From a virus, in the IMG/VR virus record IMGVR_UViG_3300032286_000710, positions 102,605-166,604 of that record: a DNA stretch of 64,000 bases. One strand, given 5' to 3'. The translations under genes and the position numbers were made by a program. Position 1 is the first letter of the stretch. Every line of letters begins with the position of its first letter. The notes under the pieces are model-generated. The model did no database searches. It was not told the origin of the DNA and saw only the letters and a program-made list of their open reading frames with translations. Below are positions 29,254-38,375 of this stretch, one piece after another.

Positions 29254-29649
29254 TTAGCACTCCATTTGGGTAGAATTTTTGCTATTTCTTTTGATGATTG
29301 TTATAAGACCAAACAATACCCTTGTTGTATATTGGCCACCATTAGTATAAAAAATATCGTTTGATTCTAACTCAAAATCATATTTTGCCGTTTTGAACGT
29401 AAAGTTATTGGTGGTGGAGGCTGGTAACATAAGAGTGATCTTACCATTAACTCCATCTATAGACATTTTATAATCTGAATTAGAGTTTCCAGATGTGTAA
29501 GTTATTGTTTGATTATCGCTGGTCGTAATTAGCATTCTGGCGCACCAGTTAGTAATGTCAATTGGTGTGCCTGTATTGTTTTTATAAATGAATGTTAGGT
29601 TATAAGAAGAACCTTGTTCAACATCAAAATCATATTTTGCAGCTGCCAT
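29254..29649 (-). CDS. Small beta-sandwich virion protein
   Basis: 131 residues. The opening 'YDFDVEQGSSYNLTFIYKNNTGTPIDITNW' followed by 'ARMLI' and 'KYDFEL' is the pattern of small immunoglobulin-like phage proteins placed next to fibre or portal genes (the LtfC/gp6 type). It lies between the portal and the long fibre genes with 1-4 base gaps. The precise role is unknown. Confidence 0.6.
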   Translation of the reverse strand: MAAAKYDFDVEQGSSYNLTFIYKNNTGTPIDITNWCARMLITTSDNQTITYTSGNSNSDYKMSIDGVNGKITLMLPASTTNNFTFKTAKYDFELESNDIFYTNGGQYTTRVLFGLITIIKRNSKNSTQMEC

Positions 29650-29650
29650 T

Positions 29651-31744
29651 TTATTCTTCCATTTCTGCTAATTGTGATTGGATATATAAACTTATGACAC
29701 GCATTCTATACTTGTCTATATTCATAGACTCTGGATTAATACTTTCTTCTTGTAGAACACTAGCAAAAGCTGCGGGGGTCTTTCTATTTTCACTAAGTAT
29801 GTCTCTTATTGAAGTAGCATTGACTTCAGACATAATATCTACATTAGTAAGAACATCTACTTTTAATTTTTCTAGTTCTTTTACTTCTGATTTTGTTAGC
29901 TGTCTTAAGTTCTTTTTAGATTTAGAATTTAGATATGCGTCAGTAAGAACATCTGAAATTTCTTTCCAACTTTCTTCTGCCCAATATACAAACTCAGCTA
30001 CTCCCGGTTTCTTTTTTGGAGTTGCTACTCTTTGTTTTCTTGGTCCAGTATCTTGTTTAAATTGTGGTCTGCCATTTGGATTGCTAGGTTTAGGTGCATT
30101 AGGAAGACCTCCACCCGGTGTTACTGGCTTTGGCATTAATATATCCTTTGGAACACTTGTTTTTAAACCAACATCTTGGGGATTAACCTTTCCAGCCTGT
30201 AGAGCAATCTTTTCAAGATCCATTTTATGATTAGCATTATGAAATGGACTAGCTTTGTCTGGAGTATCTTCACCTTGTCGTTCTTCAAATTCTCTTTGCA
30301 GTCTAATCTTTTCAATCTGAGGAATTTCCTTAAATCTTTCAAGAACAGTTTCTTGGCTAATAATATCTCTATCAACAAGTTGTAGTAGAAGGGCTTTCTC
30401 TGCGGCTTCATCAGATAGTGTCATTTGGTCAAACTGAATATAGGCTTTGTATCTAAAACCCATAGCTTGTCTTACCATTTCAATTTCTTTTTCCCAAAAT
30501 CTAGTTAGCTGATCTCTACCGTACTGAAGTCTTTCTACTAGAGTCTTGAGGGAGATAAAGTTATTAGTAAAACCACCGCCGCCAGTAGCCATACCAGTTA
30601 ATGTTGGGGGAACACCTAATCCAGCATATATACTATTAAGTACCGAAGTATATTTTTCAGAACCAAGGAATTTGTATACTTCGCTGCTAGATTCTTGAAA
30701 GGATAGTTCTGGCCCCCAAACTAATTCCATCGTGCCACCACCAACATTACTGGCTAGAATATCTCGTAGTTTATTAATAGCTGTTTTGTTTGGTAAAATT
30801 TTGTGTTCAAGATTACCAAGTGTCCATAAGCGAATATTAGATATAGCACCATCCAAAGCGGACATATCTGCTAATCTCATCTTTTCTAACATGATAATAT
30901 CATCTAGGATAGCATAGATCATGGGATTTGCCCACATCTGCCAATCATCTTTCTTATAGTGAAAAACACAGAGTCTTTCTGAATCAAGCGGGATTCTTTT
31001 TTCTTTATTTAGTAATGCTTTCTTAATATCAGTTGGTAAGCTATCAAGAACATCATTAGGAAGTGAGCCTGACTGAAAAGTATCTAGGAATGTTCCAGCA
31101 CTTAAGGTATAGTTTGAAACACCCATAAACAATGCCATCTTACCATCTTTTAAATCTACAGTAAGGGGGCTAAAGAAGTTGTATCTCCAAGGAATTTGAT
31201 TTTGTTTCATATTTGGAGTTTCAACTTTGATATCCTTTGCTAGAGATTTCATATATTTTTCAAGCTCTGGAGTCACATTCGCATAACTACGATACATGAT
31301 AACATTACCAGTTTTATAAAGATTGTTTAAGAATCTTTCTGATCTTTCTTTTCCATTTACACTCTTAAACCACTGTTGGTAGAATTTTTCAACAGTTTTA
31401 TTAGGGTGAACAATGCTGATACCCTGACTACCAAAGTCGCCCATCAAATCAATAATATTTCTTATAATTCCAACTTTATCATAAGCGTCCATACACATCT
31501 TAATGATACGCTTTTGTTGAGTAGGTACAGACTCGGTTTGTCTGAATGCGTAATAGTCAAGTTTATTAAAACCGGGTCTTACTGACCTATTTGGCTCAAT
31601 GTCTGTAAAGTTTCTGTAGGCATCACTACCAGTAGATTTATTTAAGCCAGAATAAGAATTGATATTGTCGGACAATCTCTCCATAGCATTAGATTTGCTA
31701 GAAAAATTGTCATCAGACCAAGTTATCATGTCTTCTTCACTCAT
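29651..31744 (-). CDS. Portal protein
   Basis: 697 residues, AAGGAAAAATT before ATG. The order ClpP-like protease, terminase, portal is classical. Within the protein, YDKVGIIRNIIDLMGDFGSQGI (about 80-110), the 'LYKTGNVIMYR' strand, and 'ILDDIIMLEKMRLADMSALDGAISNIRLW' (about 275-305) are characteristic of portal wing and stem regions. Long for a portal: the last ~180 residues, with a Pro/Lys-rich linker (TPKKKPGVAEF), form an extra helical C-terminal extension. It makes the dodecameric DNA gate at the capsid vertex. Confidence 0.85.
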   Translation of the reverse strand: MSEEDMITWSDDNFSSKSNAMERLSDNINSYSGLNKSTGSDAYRNFTDIEPNRSVRPGFNKLDYYAFRQTESVPTQQKRIIKMCMDAYDKVGIIRNIIDLMGDFGSQGISIVHPNKTVEKFYQQWFKSVNGKERSERFLNNLYKTGNVIMYRSYANVTPELEKYMKSLAKDIKVETPNMKQNQIPWRYNFFSPLTVDLKDGKMALFMGVSNYTLSAGTFLDTFQSGSLPNDVLDSLPTDIKKALLNKEKRIPLDSERLCVFHYKKDDWQMWANPMIYAILDDIIMLEKMRLADMSALDGAISNIRLWTLGNLEHKILPNKTAINKLRDILASNVGGGTMELVWGPELSFQESSSEVYKFLGSEKYTSVLNSIYAGLGVPPTLTGMATGGGGFTNNFISLKTLVERLQYGRDQLTRFWEKEIEMVRQAMGFRYKAYIQFDQMTLSDEAAEKALLLQLVDRDIISQETVLERFKEIPQIEKIRLQREFEERQGEDTPDKASPFHNANHKMDLEKIALQAGKVNPQDVGLKTSVPKDILMPKPVTPGGGLPNAPKPSNPNGRPQFKQDTGPRKQRVATPKKKPGVAEFVYWAEESWKEISDVLTDAYLNSKSKKNLRQLTKSEVKELEKLKVDVLTNVDIMSEVNATSIRDILSENRKTPAAFASVLQEESINPESMNIDKYRMRVISLYIQSQLAEMEE

Positions 31745-31783
31745 AATTTTTCCTTAATTGGAATGTAATCGGAATGCTACTTT

Positions 31784-33772
31784 TTAATACACATCTTTCA
31801 TATTATCAGAGAACCAACTGGGGCCAATATATAGCTTTTCGTCTTCTTTTGCTGGAACATGACCACCAGTAGCAAAACCCCCATAAAACTGATAGGCTTC
31901 TGGGGTTGGAGTCCTGTGTATTATTCTGCCAGCCATATTAGCCATTAATAGTGCAGAATATCTATCTTTTCTCATTTTACTTTTTCGACCAGTGCCAACT
32001 ATGACCTCTGGAGTGTCCCATCTATCTCTACCATTAGATGTTTGGGTCATCTGAATCATAGATAGTTCATCCTTAAGTTCCTCTATATCCATGACGCACT
32101 CTTCTAAAGTGTCAAACATTCTGCTTTTTAAACCATCTTCAGAGTTTGATAATCCAAGTGTTATAGAATCAAAGAAAGGAAATAATAAAACTTTATCTTC
32201 TAGATCTTTTCTCATTCCGTGATTAGCTTCTGCAAGCCAATCATATCTGGCAAATTGGCACATCTCTAATATATGTAATCCTCTTTCTCCATCTGTATCT
32301 TTGGGTTTATCGTCATCAATAGTGGGCCAGATTGGCATTTCGTCATCTTTAAGTTTGTCTTTATCGTGCAAAGACTCCATGACTGCTACACCACCACCTT
32401 GAGCATCCATAGCAATATGAACACATGGAAATAGTCTCATTAAATCTCTAATTTTTCTAGCACAATATGCATAGAAATCTGATTCTTTAGCATACCCCTT
32501 CTTTACTTTCTCTTTATGTTCTTGCCTTGTTGTTGTCCAGCAATGAACTATCTTTCGGCAGTCTCCACCGATCTCTAATACTACAATGCTGAAATTATCT
32601 ACTTCAGATGCGGGGTCAACGCCAAAAACATATCGTTTATTTGTATCACCAATAAGACATGCCTCAAATTTGATAATATCACCCTTAGAGTCCATAACGG
32701 GATTCTCATTACTACCAACAACGCAAGATTCTATTAATGATCTTTTAAAGAAGCCCTGACTATCCCTAGTAAAACAAGCCCCATATTCCATCTGATAAAT
32801 ACCAGCATGTACTGTAGCCTTAGACCTTGCTACTTGATCAGCGTCCATGAAACCCACTGGTAATAGTTCATATGGTATTCTTATTATAGAGTATTGCCGC
32901 CAATCAAATGTGTCTGGGGGTTGTTCTCCACTAAATACTTCCGTTAACTTGGCTCTATTTCCACGACTTTTTATAATAGCTTTCCACTTTTTCCAATATG
33001 TAGCAAAGTGATTAAAGTCATAGTAAGCGGTTCCAGACAGAATAATTTGATTATCTTTTATCTCAGTATTCTCTTCTTCAGTTTCTATCTCTATTCCAAG
33101 CTCTGCCGCTTTTTTCCTTGCGGATATTCTTTTCACATTTTGCACAGGGTCAGCACTAACAGCAGCAAAGCCCGCAACTACATTTTCAAATATATCTCTA
33201 GGAATAGAAGCAAATTCGTCTGCAACAATGTCGTTAGCACGTTGACCTCTAATCTTTTGACCATCACCTAACGGCAAACAGGTTATAACACTCTCATTAA
33301 TTCTCATGGTACATCTGTCAACATCTCTAGTGGGGCCGCTGTTACCATCGCACATATCTCTCAACATTGGGGCATTACGCCAGATAGTTTCCATATATTC
33401 AAATAACACTTTAGACTGTCTAAATGCAGCACCGACAATAACAATCTTTCGTTTGGGCATTAACATGGCTCTTAATATAGAATAAAGAGCTAGCTGGAAC
33501 GACTTACCAAGACCTCGACTACCAATTAACATGGGGAACTTTCTGTTCCACAACTCATGCATAATTAATGACTGAGATGGTAAAAGCTGTATATTAAGTA
33601 CTTGATGACATAAGAATGGTAGATATTCGGGTCTACTCATTAACCAAGACAACTTAAGATGAAAGTCATCATCTGATGGATTAATGATGGACATAGGATT
33701 AAAGATGTCCGTATCTATAACATCTAATCCTAGCCAAGCCTCATCTATAAGTTTGAGATTATTTTTTTTCAT
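31784..33772 (-). CDS. terL: Terminase large subunit
   Basis: 662 residues. The Walker A motif GSRGLGKS is at about 84-91 and the Walker B motif DIVADE at 181-186, with the catalytic Glu next to Asp. The C-terminal RNase H-like nuclease starts at FGVDPASEVDNFS (Asp about 386), continues at HIAMDAQGGG (Asp about 456), and has a third acidic cluster (ATPase length and order intact). It drives DNA packaging through the portal encoded downstream. Its start overlaps the ClpP-like gene by 4 bases. Confidence 0.95.
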   Translation of the reverse strand: MKKNNLKLIDEAWLGLDVIDTDIFNPMSIINPSDDDFHLKLSWLMSRPEYLPFLCHQVLNIQLLPSQSLIMHELWNRKFPMLIGSRGLGKSFQLALYSILRAMLMPKRKIVIVGAAFRQSKVLFEYMETIWRNAPMLRDMCDGNSGPTRDVDRCTMRINESVITCLPLGDGQKIRGQRANDIVADEFASIPRDIFENVVAGFAAVSADPVQNVKRISARKKAAELGIEIETEEENTEIKDNQIILSGTAYYDFNHFATYWKKWKAIIKSRGNRAKLTEVFSGEQPPDTFDWRQYSIIRIPYELLPVGFMDADQVARSKATVHAGIYQMEYGACFTRDSQGFFKRSLIESCVVGSNENPVMDSKGDIIKFEACLIGDTNKRYVFGVDPASEVDNFSIVVLEIGGDCRKIVHCWTTTRQEHKEKVKKGYAKESDFYAYCARKIRDLMRLFPCVHIAMDAQGGGVAVMESLHDKDKLKDDEMPIWPTIDDDKPKDTDGERGLHILEMCQFARYDWLAEANHGMRKDLEDKVLLFPFFDSITLGLSNSEDGLKSRMFDTLEECVMDIEELKDELSMIQMTQTSNGRDRWDTPEVIVGTGRKSKMRKDRYSALLMANMAGRIIHRTPTPEAYQFYGGFATGGHVPAKEDEKLYIGPSWFSDNMKDVY

Positions 33773-34410
33773 TCTGTGAAATGCCAGTGGTCTAATACGG
33801 CATCAGCAAACCCATAATATACGGCTTCTTCTGCCGTTAAATACCAATCACCAGACTTAAGTTTTCTAATCAAGTATTGCTTTACTTGTTTTTCGCTAGG
33901 CTTTTTACCAAACTTCTCATAGAAGAACTTACCATCAACGCATCTTGAAGCATATATGTTAAACATAACATCAGCAGTTTTTCTTTCATAATCTGCTTGA
34001 TTCATAGCACTAAGATAATCTGTATTAATATTACTAGAACCATAATGAGATAAAAAATGAGTATTGGGCGTCATGTATCTATAATCTGCGGCTTGCATAA
34101 ATATACTACTCATAGATTCTGCTTGACCATACATAATTATTGTTACATATGATCTACACATTTTTATAGCATCATAGATAGCCATGCCATCAGCCCATTC
34201 GCCACCAATACTGTGGCAGTGAATAGTAATATTTGCATTACTACGTAAATCTAATGCTCTCAAATTCTTCATGAAAGTATTAGACATTCTATATTCTACA
34301 CCTAGATTTTGATTATCTTCGGTGTCATAATAGTTATGTAAGAAAATTTCTCTGGAGGCAATATTTGCTCCATAATCGTGGAAGTCTTTTAGTAGTTCTG
34401 GTTCAGCCAT
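33769..34410 (-). CDS. ClpP-like serine protease (candidate capsid-related protease)
   Basis: 213 residues; ATG at 34410 chosen, since the codon before it is GTG and the TGATG overlap couples it to the nuclease gene. The ClpP/crotonase-type fold is visible: ITIHCHSIGGEWADGMAIYDAI, then GQAESMSSIFMQAAD with the nucleophile Ser at about 99, then HFLSHYG with His at 122. A separate prohead protease is encoded at 17.4 kb, so this one may process another protein. ClpP-like genes often neighbour terminase and portal genes. Confidence 0.8.
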   Translation of the reverse strand: MAEPELLKDFHDYGANIASREIFLHNYYDTEDNQNLGVEYRMSNTFMKNLRALDLRSNANITIHCHSIGGEWADGMAIYDAIKMCRSYVTIIMYGQAESMSSIFMQAADYRYMTPNTHFLSHYGSSNINTDYLSAMNQADYERKTADVMFNIYASRCVDGKFFYEKFGKKPSEKQVKQYLIRKLKSGDWYLTAEEAVYYGFADAVLDHWHFTE

Positions 34411-34910
34411 CACTTTTTTCTCCCTATGGTGTACATTTCATTGACTCTTTTTAAGATACTGCTAACTGCAAGAAAAGCATTATATTTATTACCACAAAAC
34501 AATATTTGTACATTGTTATATAGCTGAAATTCAAATAAACATTTTAACATATACTTACCAGTAATCTTCAAAGAAGCCTTGTTTTTAACTGGTATTCTTG
34601 TTTCGTCTGGGAACTTTATTAAGTCCTCAAGAGAAAATTCTAAGACAATAAATTTATGAGGAAATGGTGTCATTCGCTCTACTTCCGCCAAGAATGCGTG
34701 TTTCTTTTGCCCTAGATTAACTGCTAGTTCCTCAACGCAACCCTTTCTTTCTATACATATTTTATCTTCCATTCCAAGTATAGAATAATCGCCAGTATCA
34801 AGTTTTTGATCTATCATTCCAGCGCAAGTATTGAACTCGCTAAAGAAATAGCCGTCCTGCTCTCTGGTGTCTTTTATAACAGTGAATGGTGGAGCAACTT
34901 TATAGGTCAT
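34410..34910 (-). CDS. ERCC4-type nuclease
   Basis: 166 residues. The motif order matches the XPF/ERCC4 nuclease domain: DTREQ at 14-18, DTGDYSI at 38-43, then the catalytic ERKG at 54-57. The length is a single domain without the usual helix-hairpin-helix partner. Such standalone ERCC4 proteins occur in phage packaging or recombination regions. It overlaps both neighbours (HNH upstream, ClpP-like downstream) in the operon. Confidence 0.8.
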   Translation of the reverse strand: MTYKVAPPFTVIKDTREQDGYFFSEFNTCAGMIDQKLDTGDYSILGMEDKICIERKGCVEELAVNLGQKKHAFLAEVERMTPFPHKFIVLEFSLEDLIKFPDETRIPVKNKASLKITGKYMLKCLFEFQLYNNVQILFCGNKYNAFLAVSSILKRVNEMYTIGRKK

Positions 34911-35160
34911 CGACTATGATCCTAAATAATGATTCGTATTGGTGTTCATAACCCTTTATTGAGTCATGGCACTTTCTACATAATGTTATACCATTTGAAA
35001 CGTCATATCTTAATGCACTAGCTCTAGACCACTTTTTAATATGGTGTACTTGTAAGGATAGCTTTTTACCGCATCCCGGCATCATACACTTTCTTTTGTC
35101 CCGATTTAATACGGCTTTCCTAAAGTTCTCGTATGCGGGGTCATCGTAATTTCTTTTCAT
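34900..35160 (-). CDS. HNH endonuclease, packaging-associated type
   Basis: 86 residues with CMMPGC...HHIKKW...LCRKCHD: paired cysteine metal site and the HH-N-H core. Compact HNH proteins beside large terminase genes are known to assist packaging or cleavage of genome ends. It overlaps the ERCC4 gene by 11 bases. It differs from the three HNH genes near tRNAs, which are longer and lie on other transcripts. Confidence 0.8.
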   Translation of the reverse strand: MKRNYDDPAYENFRKAVLNRDKRKCMMPGCGKKLSLQVHHIKKWSRASALRYDVSNGITLCRKCHDSIKGYEHQYESLFRIIVDDL

Positions 35161-35405
35161 AATTCGTATATTTTATCTATTCTAGATTTTCTTCTAATTT
35201 CTATACAGGCTATTCTCATCTCTATTGAAGGATTTTGTTTCATAATAATTTTTACGAGATCGTTTAAGACTACAAAACAGGCATCGTCTGGATCATCTGC
35301 GTTTACAAATATAGTAGGAAATGGGCTATTATATGATTTAAGAAATAGATGTTTTATCCTGCTAAACACATTTGATATGTCGAGCATTATTCTGTAAGTT
35401 TTCAT
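35157..35405 (-). CDS. Hypothetical protein, 82 residues
   Basis: Starts 44 bases inside the end of the dehydratase gene, with a purine-rich AGAAGAGAAAA upstream; an alternative ATG at 35387 is possible. Mixed alpha/beta with FVNADDPDDACFVVLNDLVKIIM in the middle. No known family. The 4-base overlap with the HNH gene supports expression. Confidence 0.5.
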   Translation of the reverse strand: MKTYRIMLDISNVFSRIKHLFLKSYNSPFPTIFVNADDPDDACFVVLNDLVKIIMKQNPSIEMRIACIEIRRKSRIDKIYEL

Positions 35406-36450
35406 TAATTTTCTCTTCTAGCATGAGCTTAATAAGACTGTTCAAGTCATATTTTGGTGTCCATCCCAGTTTAGCTCTGGCCTTAGTTGATCTGCCTCTT
35501 AAGTAATCTACTTCTGCCGGTCTATAGAACTTAGGGTCTATTCCAACATAATTACTCCAATCATAAATACCAAAATAGCCAAAAGCAGCATCTAGTAAAT
35601 CACGAATAGAATAACTATTTTCTGTACATATAACATAGTCATCTGGTTCATCTTGCTGTACCATTAACCACATTGCCTCTACATAATCTCCAGCATATCC
35701 CCAATCTCTGTAGGCGTCTAAATTGCCCAACATTAACTTAGGGAAGGTCACATCGTTATATACAATATTATTGTCTAAAGATTGAATATATTCAGTATTA
35801 GTAATATTAGTGTCATGTATCCAATCTACGAAAGAGACTACCCAATTTACTACTTTTTTAGTAACAAAGTTATCTCCACGCCTTGGACCTTCGTGGTTAA
35901 ATAGTATGCCACAACTACCGTGTATTCCGTAAGCCTGACGATATAAACCAACGGCGTAATGGGAGGCACATTTTGCTACAGCGTATGGGGACTGAGGCAA
36001 AAACCTAGTATTTTCATCTTGGTATTTCGTACCATCCCTGTCGATATCATAAGCTTTACCAAACATCTCGCTGGAGGAGGCTTGATAAAACCTACTACCC
36101 AACATCTCTAAATCTACCATAGTCTGTAAGATATTTAAGCACCCTTTACCAGTTATATCCCAAGTCAGGGAAGGCTGAGTGAATGAGGTTCCCACATGAG
36201 ACTGAGCGGCTAGGTTGTAGACTTCATCTACGTGTTCGTTATTACGAAGAATATTCAAAACACTACTAGAATCGGTTATGTCCCCCTCGACTAGACTGAA
36301 CCTAGAATGATTCAATATATGCTTTATTCTTTGGGTATTATCTACACTAGAGCGTCGAGTCACCCCCAATACATCGTACCCCTTATCTAGAAGTAAATCT
36401 GCTAGGTGGCTACCATCTTGTCCTGTTATTCCAAAAATGATTGATTTCAT
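35362..36450 (-). CDS. gmd: GDP-mannose 4,6-dehydratase
   Basis: 362 residues, close to the family length. Extended SDR fold: GITGQDGSHLADLLLDKGY at the N-terminus is the nucleotide-binding glycine motif. SSSEMFGKA (about 125) and SPYAVAKCASHYAV (about 155) supply the Ser/Tyr/Lys catalytic set. RSSVDNTQRI is typical of Gmd. It converts GDP-mannose to GDP-4-keto-6-deoxymannose, a precursor of fucose/rhamnose-type sugars. The adjacent glycosyltransferase suggests modification of a host or virion glycan. Confidence 0.92.
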   Translation of the reverse strand: MKSIIFGITGQDGSHLADLLLDKGYDVLGVTRRSSVDNTQRIKHILNHSRFSLVEGDITDSSSVLNILRNNEHVDEVYNLAAQSHVGTSFTQPSLTWDITGKGCLNILQTMVDLEMLGSRFYQASSSEMFGKAYDIDRDGTKYQDENTRFLPQSPYAVAKCASHYAVGLYRQAYGIHGSCGILFNHEGPRRGDNFVTKKVVNWVVSFVDWIHDTNITNTEYIQSLDNNIVYNDVTFPKLMLGNLDAYRDWGYAGDYVEAMWLMVQQDEPDDYVICTENSYSIRDLLDAAFGYFGIYDWSNYVGIDPKFYRPAEVDYLRGRSTKARAKLGWTPKYDLNSLIKLMLEEKINENLQNNARHIKCV

Positions 36451-37097
36451 TTGTTATCCTTAGTGTTATTTTTTAAACCTGTATGTGGACAAAGTTTGTC
36501 TGGATACCAAGTGCTGTATGATTGACTGTTGCTAGTATATATATCTGTTAATCCACATGTATCTATATTAAGACCGTGCCATTCTGGGAAAAATTTGTGA
36601 GCTTTACGCTCTGTATATACATTCTCATTAGATTCATTAATAGTTTTATCAAATAAGTATGGTCCGCACGTTTCTCCAGACAGTAATAATTCTTTTGTAC
36701 ATAACTCAAACATAATTTTATTTATAGAACTATTTACTTTTGATGCCATTAATCCATTTTGTATAGTTCCTCCGTAGTCAACACAGAAAAAATCCATACT
36801 TGTAAAATCATATTCCCAATTTTTTATAGAGGTGATACATTTAAAATCTACATCAAAATAAAAGCCGCCATATTGATATAATATTTTGTATCTAAAATAG
36901 TCACTTATAAATACGGTTGATACACTATCTATATTAAGATAATTATTATTATCTATTTCATTTTTTATTTTGTTTTCATCCCAAAATATGTATTCATACT
37001 CTGGATTATTTGTAACCCAAGTCTTAGTAAAAGGCTCCCAAAGATCTGGCAATTTGTTTTTACCAATCCATATTTGATATATTATTTTAGGAATCAA
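36447..37097 (-). CDS. DXD-type glycosyltransferase (GT32-like)
   Basis: 216 residues; starts with TTG overlapping the upstream stop (TTGA), and no in-frame ATG is nearby. The N-terminus MIPKIIYQIWIGKNKLPDLW and the GGFYFDVDF box (DVD at 82-84) are diagnostic of glycosyltransferases with the sugar-binding DXD motif. With gmd it forms a two-gene sugar-modification cassette inside the late operon. The acceptor is not known. Confidence 0.8.
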   Translation of the reverse strand: MIPKIIYQIWIGKNKLPDLWEPFTKTWVTNNPEYEYIFWDENKIKNEIDNNNYLNIDSVSTVFISDYFRYKILYQYGGFYFDVDFKCITSIKNWEYDFTSMDFFCVDYGGTIQNGLMASKVNSSINKIMFELCTKELLLSGETCGPYLFDKTINESNENVYTERKAHKFFPEWHGLNIDTCGLTDIYTSNSQSYSTWYPDKLCPHTGLKNNTKDNK

Positions 37098-37879
37098 TCT
37101 ATCACCGTATCTGGCGTTAAGAATGGCTGATCAATCTGTCCGTCTTCGTATTGATGGAACTGACTCAAACGTTCCTTTTCTTTAAGCATAGCTAGTCTCA
37201 TCTTCTCCATTTCAATCCCATATCTCTTTAGCGTTTCGGGGTCTTGCATAAGGTGAGCAACCCAAGATGTAAAGCTTTGTTTACTATCTTCAAGTCGCTT
37301 GATTCTCTGCTCTCTAGTTCCCTTCATCTCACGCAACATGCTAGCCTTTTTGCTTTGGAGTTCACGATAGTCCCTATTGAGGGCTTCTTGCGAAGCCCGT
37401 AAGGAAGCTAGTTGACGCTCTAGATTTAAAACGTAGTCATGGTCACGCTGATCCTTATCAACGGCCCGCTCATCTGCTAACATTTTTTCTAAAGTGGTCA
37501 TCTCATTAAGGTTATCCTTATTACTCTTTAAGCAGCGGTTCATAAGTATTTCTAGTTTAATAACGTCTACTACCTGTAGCTCTTCTGTTGGAAATACATC
37601 GTCCTTGAACTGTGAAATTATGCGCGACCAGTGGTACTTAAAAAGCTCTAATTCTGAAGGAGTAAACTGATTCTCTAATTCAATCCAATAGGGGCGGTCT
37701 TCTAATGAATATGCGGCGGCTTCTTCGTTTGACAATCCAACCTTGAATTTGCGTTTAACGAAGTTGTCAACGGACTCAACATCACGGTCGAGTTGTTTAG
37801 CGATATCTTCTACGGTCAAGCTATTAATTAGCCTGCCGATTATACGTTCTTCTTCTTTGGATATCCTACCCTTCTTCAT
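37094..37879 (-). CDS. HTH plus coiled-coil protein, possible small terminase subunit
   Basis: 261 residues from the ATG at 37879, with AAGGAG at good spacing. The N-terminus (ISKEEERIIGRLINSLTVEDIAKQLDRDVESVDNFVKRKF) is a helix-turn-helix-like segment. About 130-235 is long coiled coil (LERQLASLRASQEALNRDYRELQSKK). A DNA-binding HTH followed by coiled coil fits a small terminase or another DNA-binding assembly factor. The position upstream of the packaging genes supports this, but the distance to terL and lack of homology keep it tentative. Confidence 0.45.
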   Translation of the reverse strand: MKKGRISKEEERIIGRLINSLTVEDIAKQLDRDVESVDNFVKRKFKVGLSNEEAAAYSLEDRPYWIELENQFTPSELELFKYHWSRIISQFKDDVFPTEELQVVDVIKLEILMNRCLKSNKDNLNEMTTLEKMLADERAVDKDQRDHDYVLNLERQLASLRASQEALNRDYRELQSKKASMLREMKGTREQRIKRLEDSKQSFTSWVAHLMQDPETLKRYGIEMEKMRLAMLKEKERLSQFHQYEDGQIDQPFLTPDTVID

Positions 37880-38375
37880 CAATCAACTCCTTGATTATAG
37901 ATATGATTTCTTCTCTTCTTTTCTTGGGAACGTAAACGTCATTAATTATTTTTAGGTAATCAGATCGGTATTCTGCTGGTAATTTCATATCAATAGTCTT
38001 TTGTAATGATTGGGCGTCTATTTTGTCATCCTCAACCAATTCTTCATGAGGAACATAATCTTCATAAGATAAACTACTGGGTTTTAGGATCTTCTTCTTT
38101 TCTTCTTCATCTTTAGTATAGAAATTGTCACGAACGAAGTTTTTAAGTCTATTAGATAAGTGGACTGATAAGAAATTCTCCAAGGGGCGACTTGGATCAT
38201 AACGATTTAGCGCATCCATACAAATAATAAAAGCTTCTTGTTTTATATCCTCAACTTCATAACCGTGGAATGTATAACGGGCCGATATCCTATTAACGAC
38301 AATGTTAATTTGATCTACCACTTGTTGTTCTGTCATGTGTTTGGGTATTTTCATTCCTGCTCTTCGTCTACCCAT
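37866..38375 (-). CDS. Phage RNA polymerase sigma factor (sigma-70 region 2 type, late sigma candidate)
   Basis: 169 residues from the ATG at 38375, which has GGAGAAC upstream (an earlier ATG at 38390 covers the site itself). Region 2 is visible at about 40-90: GYEVEDIKQEAFIICMDALNRYDPSRPLENFLSVHLSNRLKNFVRD. This matches core-binding and -10 recognition helices. Region 4 is weak: a helical, basic tail with KKRREEIISIIKEL. It may act like T4 gp55 on the GTGTATAATA motifs upstream of late genes. Confidence 0.75.
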   Translation of the reverse strand: MGRRRAGMKIPKHMTEQQVVDQINIVVNRISARYTFHGYEVEDIKQEAFIICMDALNRYDPSRPLENFLSVHLSNRLKNFVRDNFYTKDEEEKKKILKPSSLSYEDYVPHEELVEDDKIDAQSLQKTIDMKLPAEYRSDYLKIINDVYVPKKRREEIISIIKELIDEEG

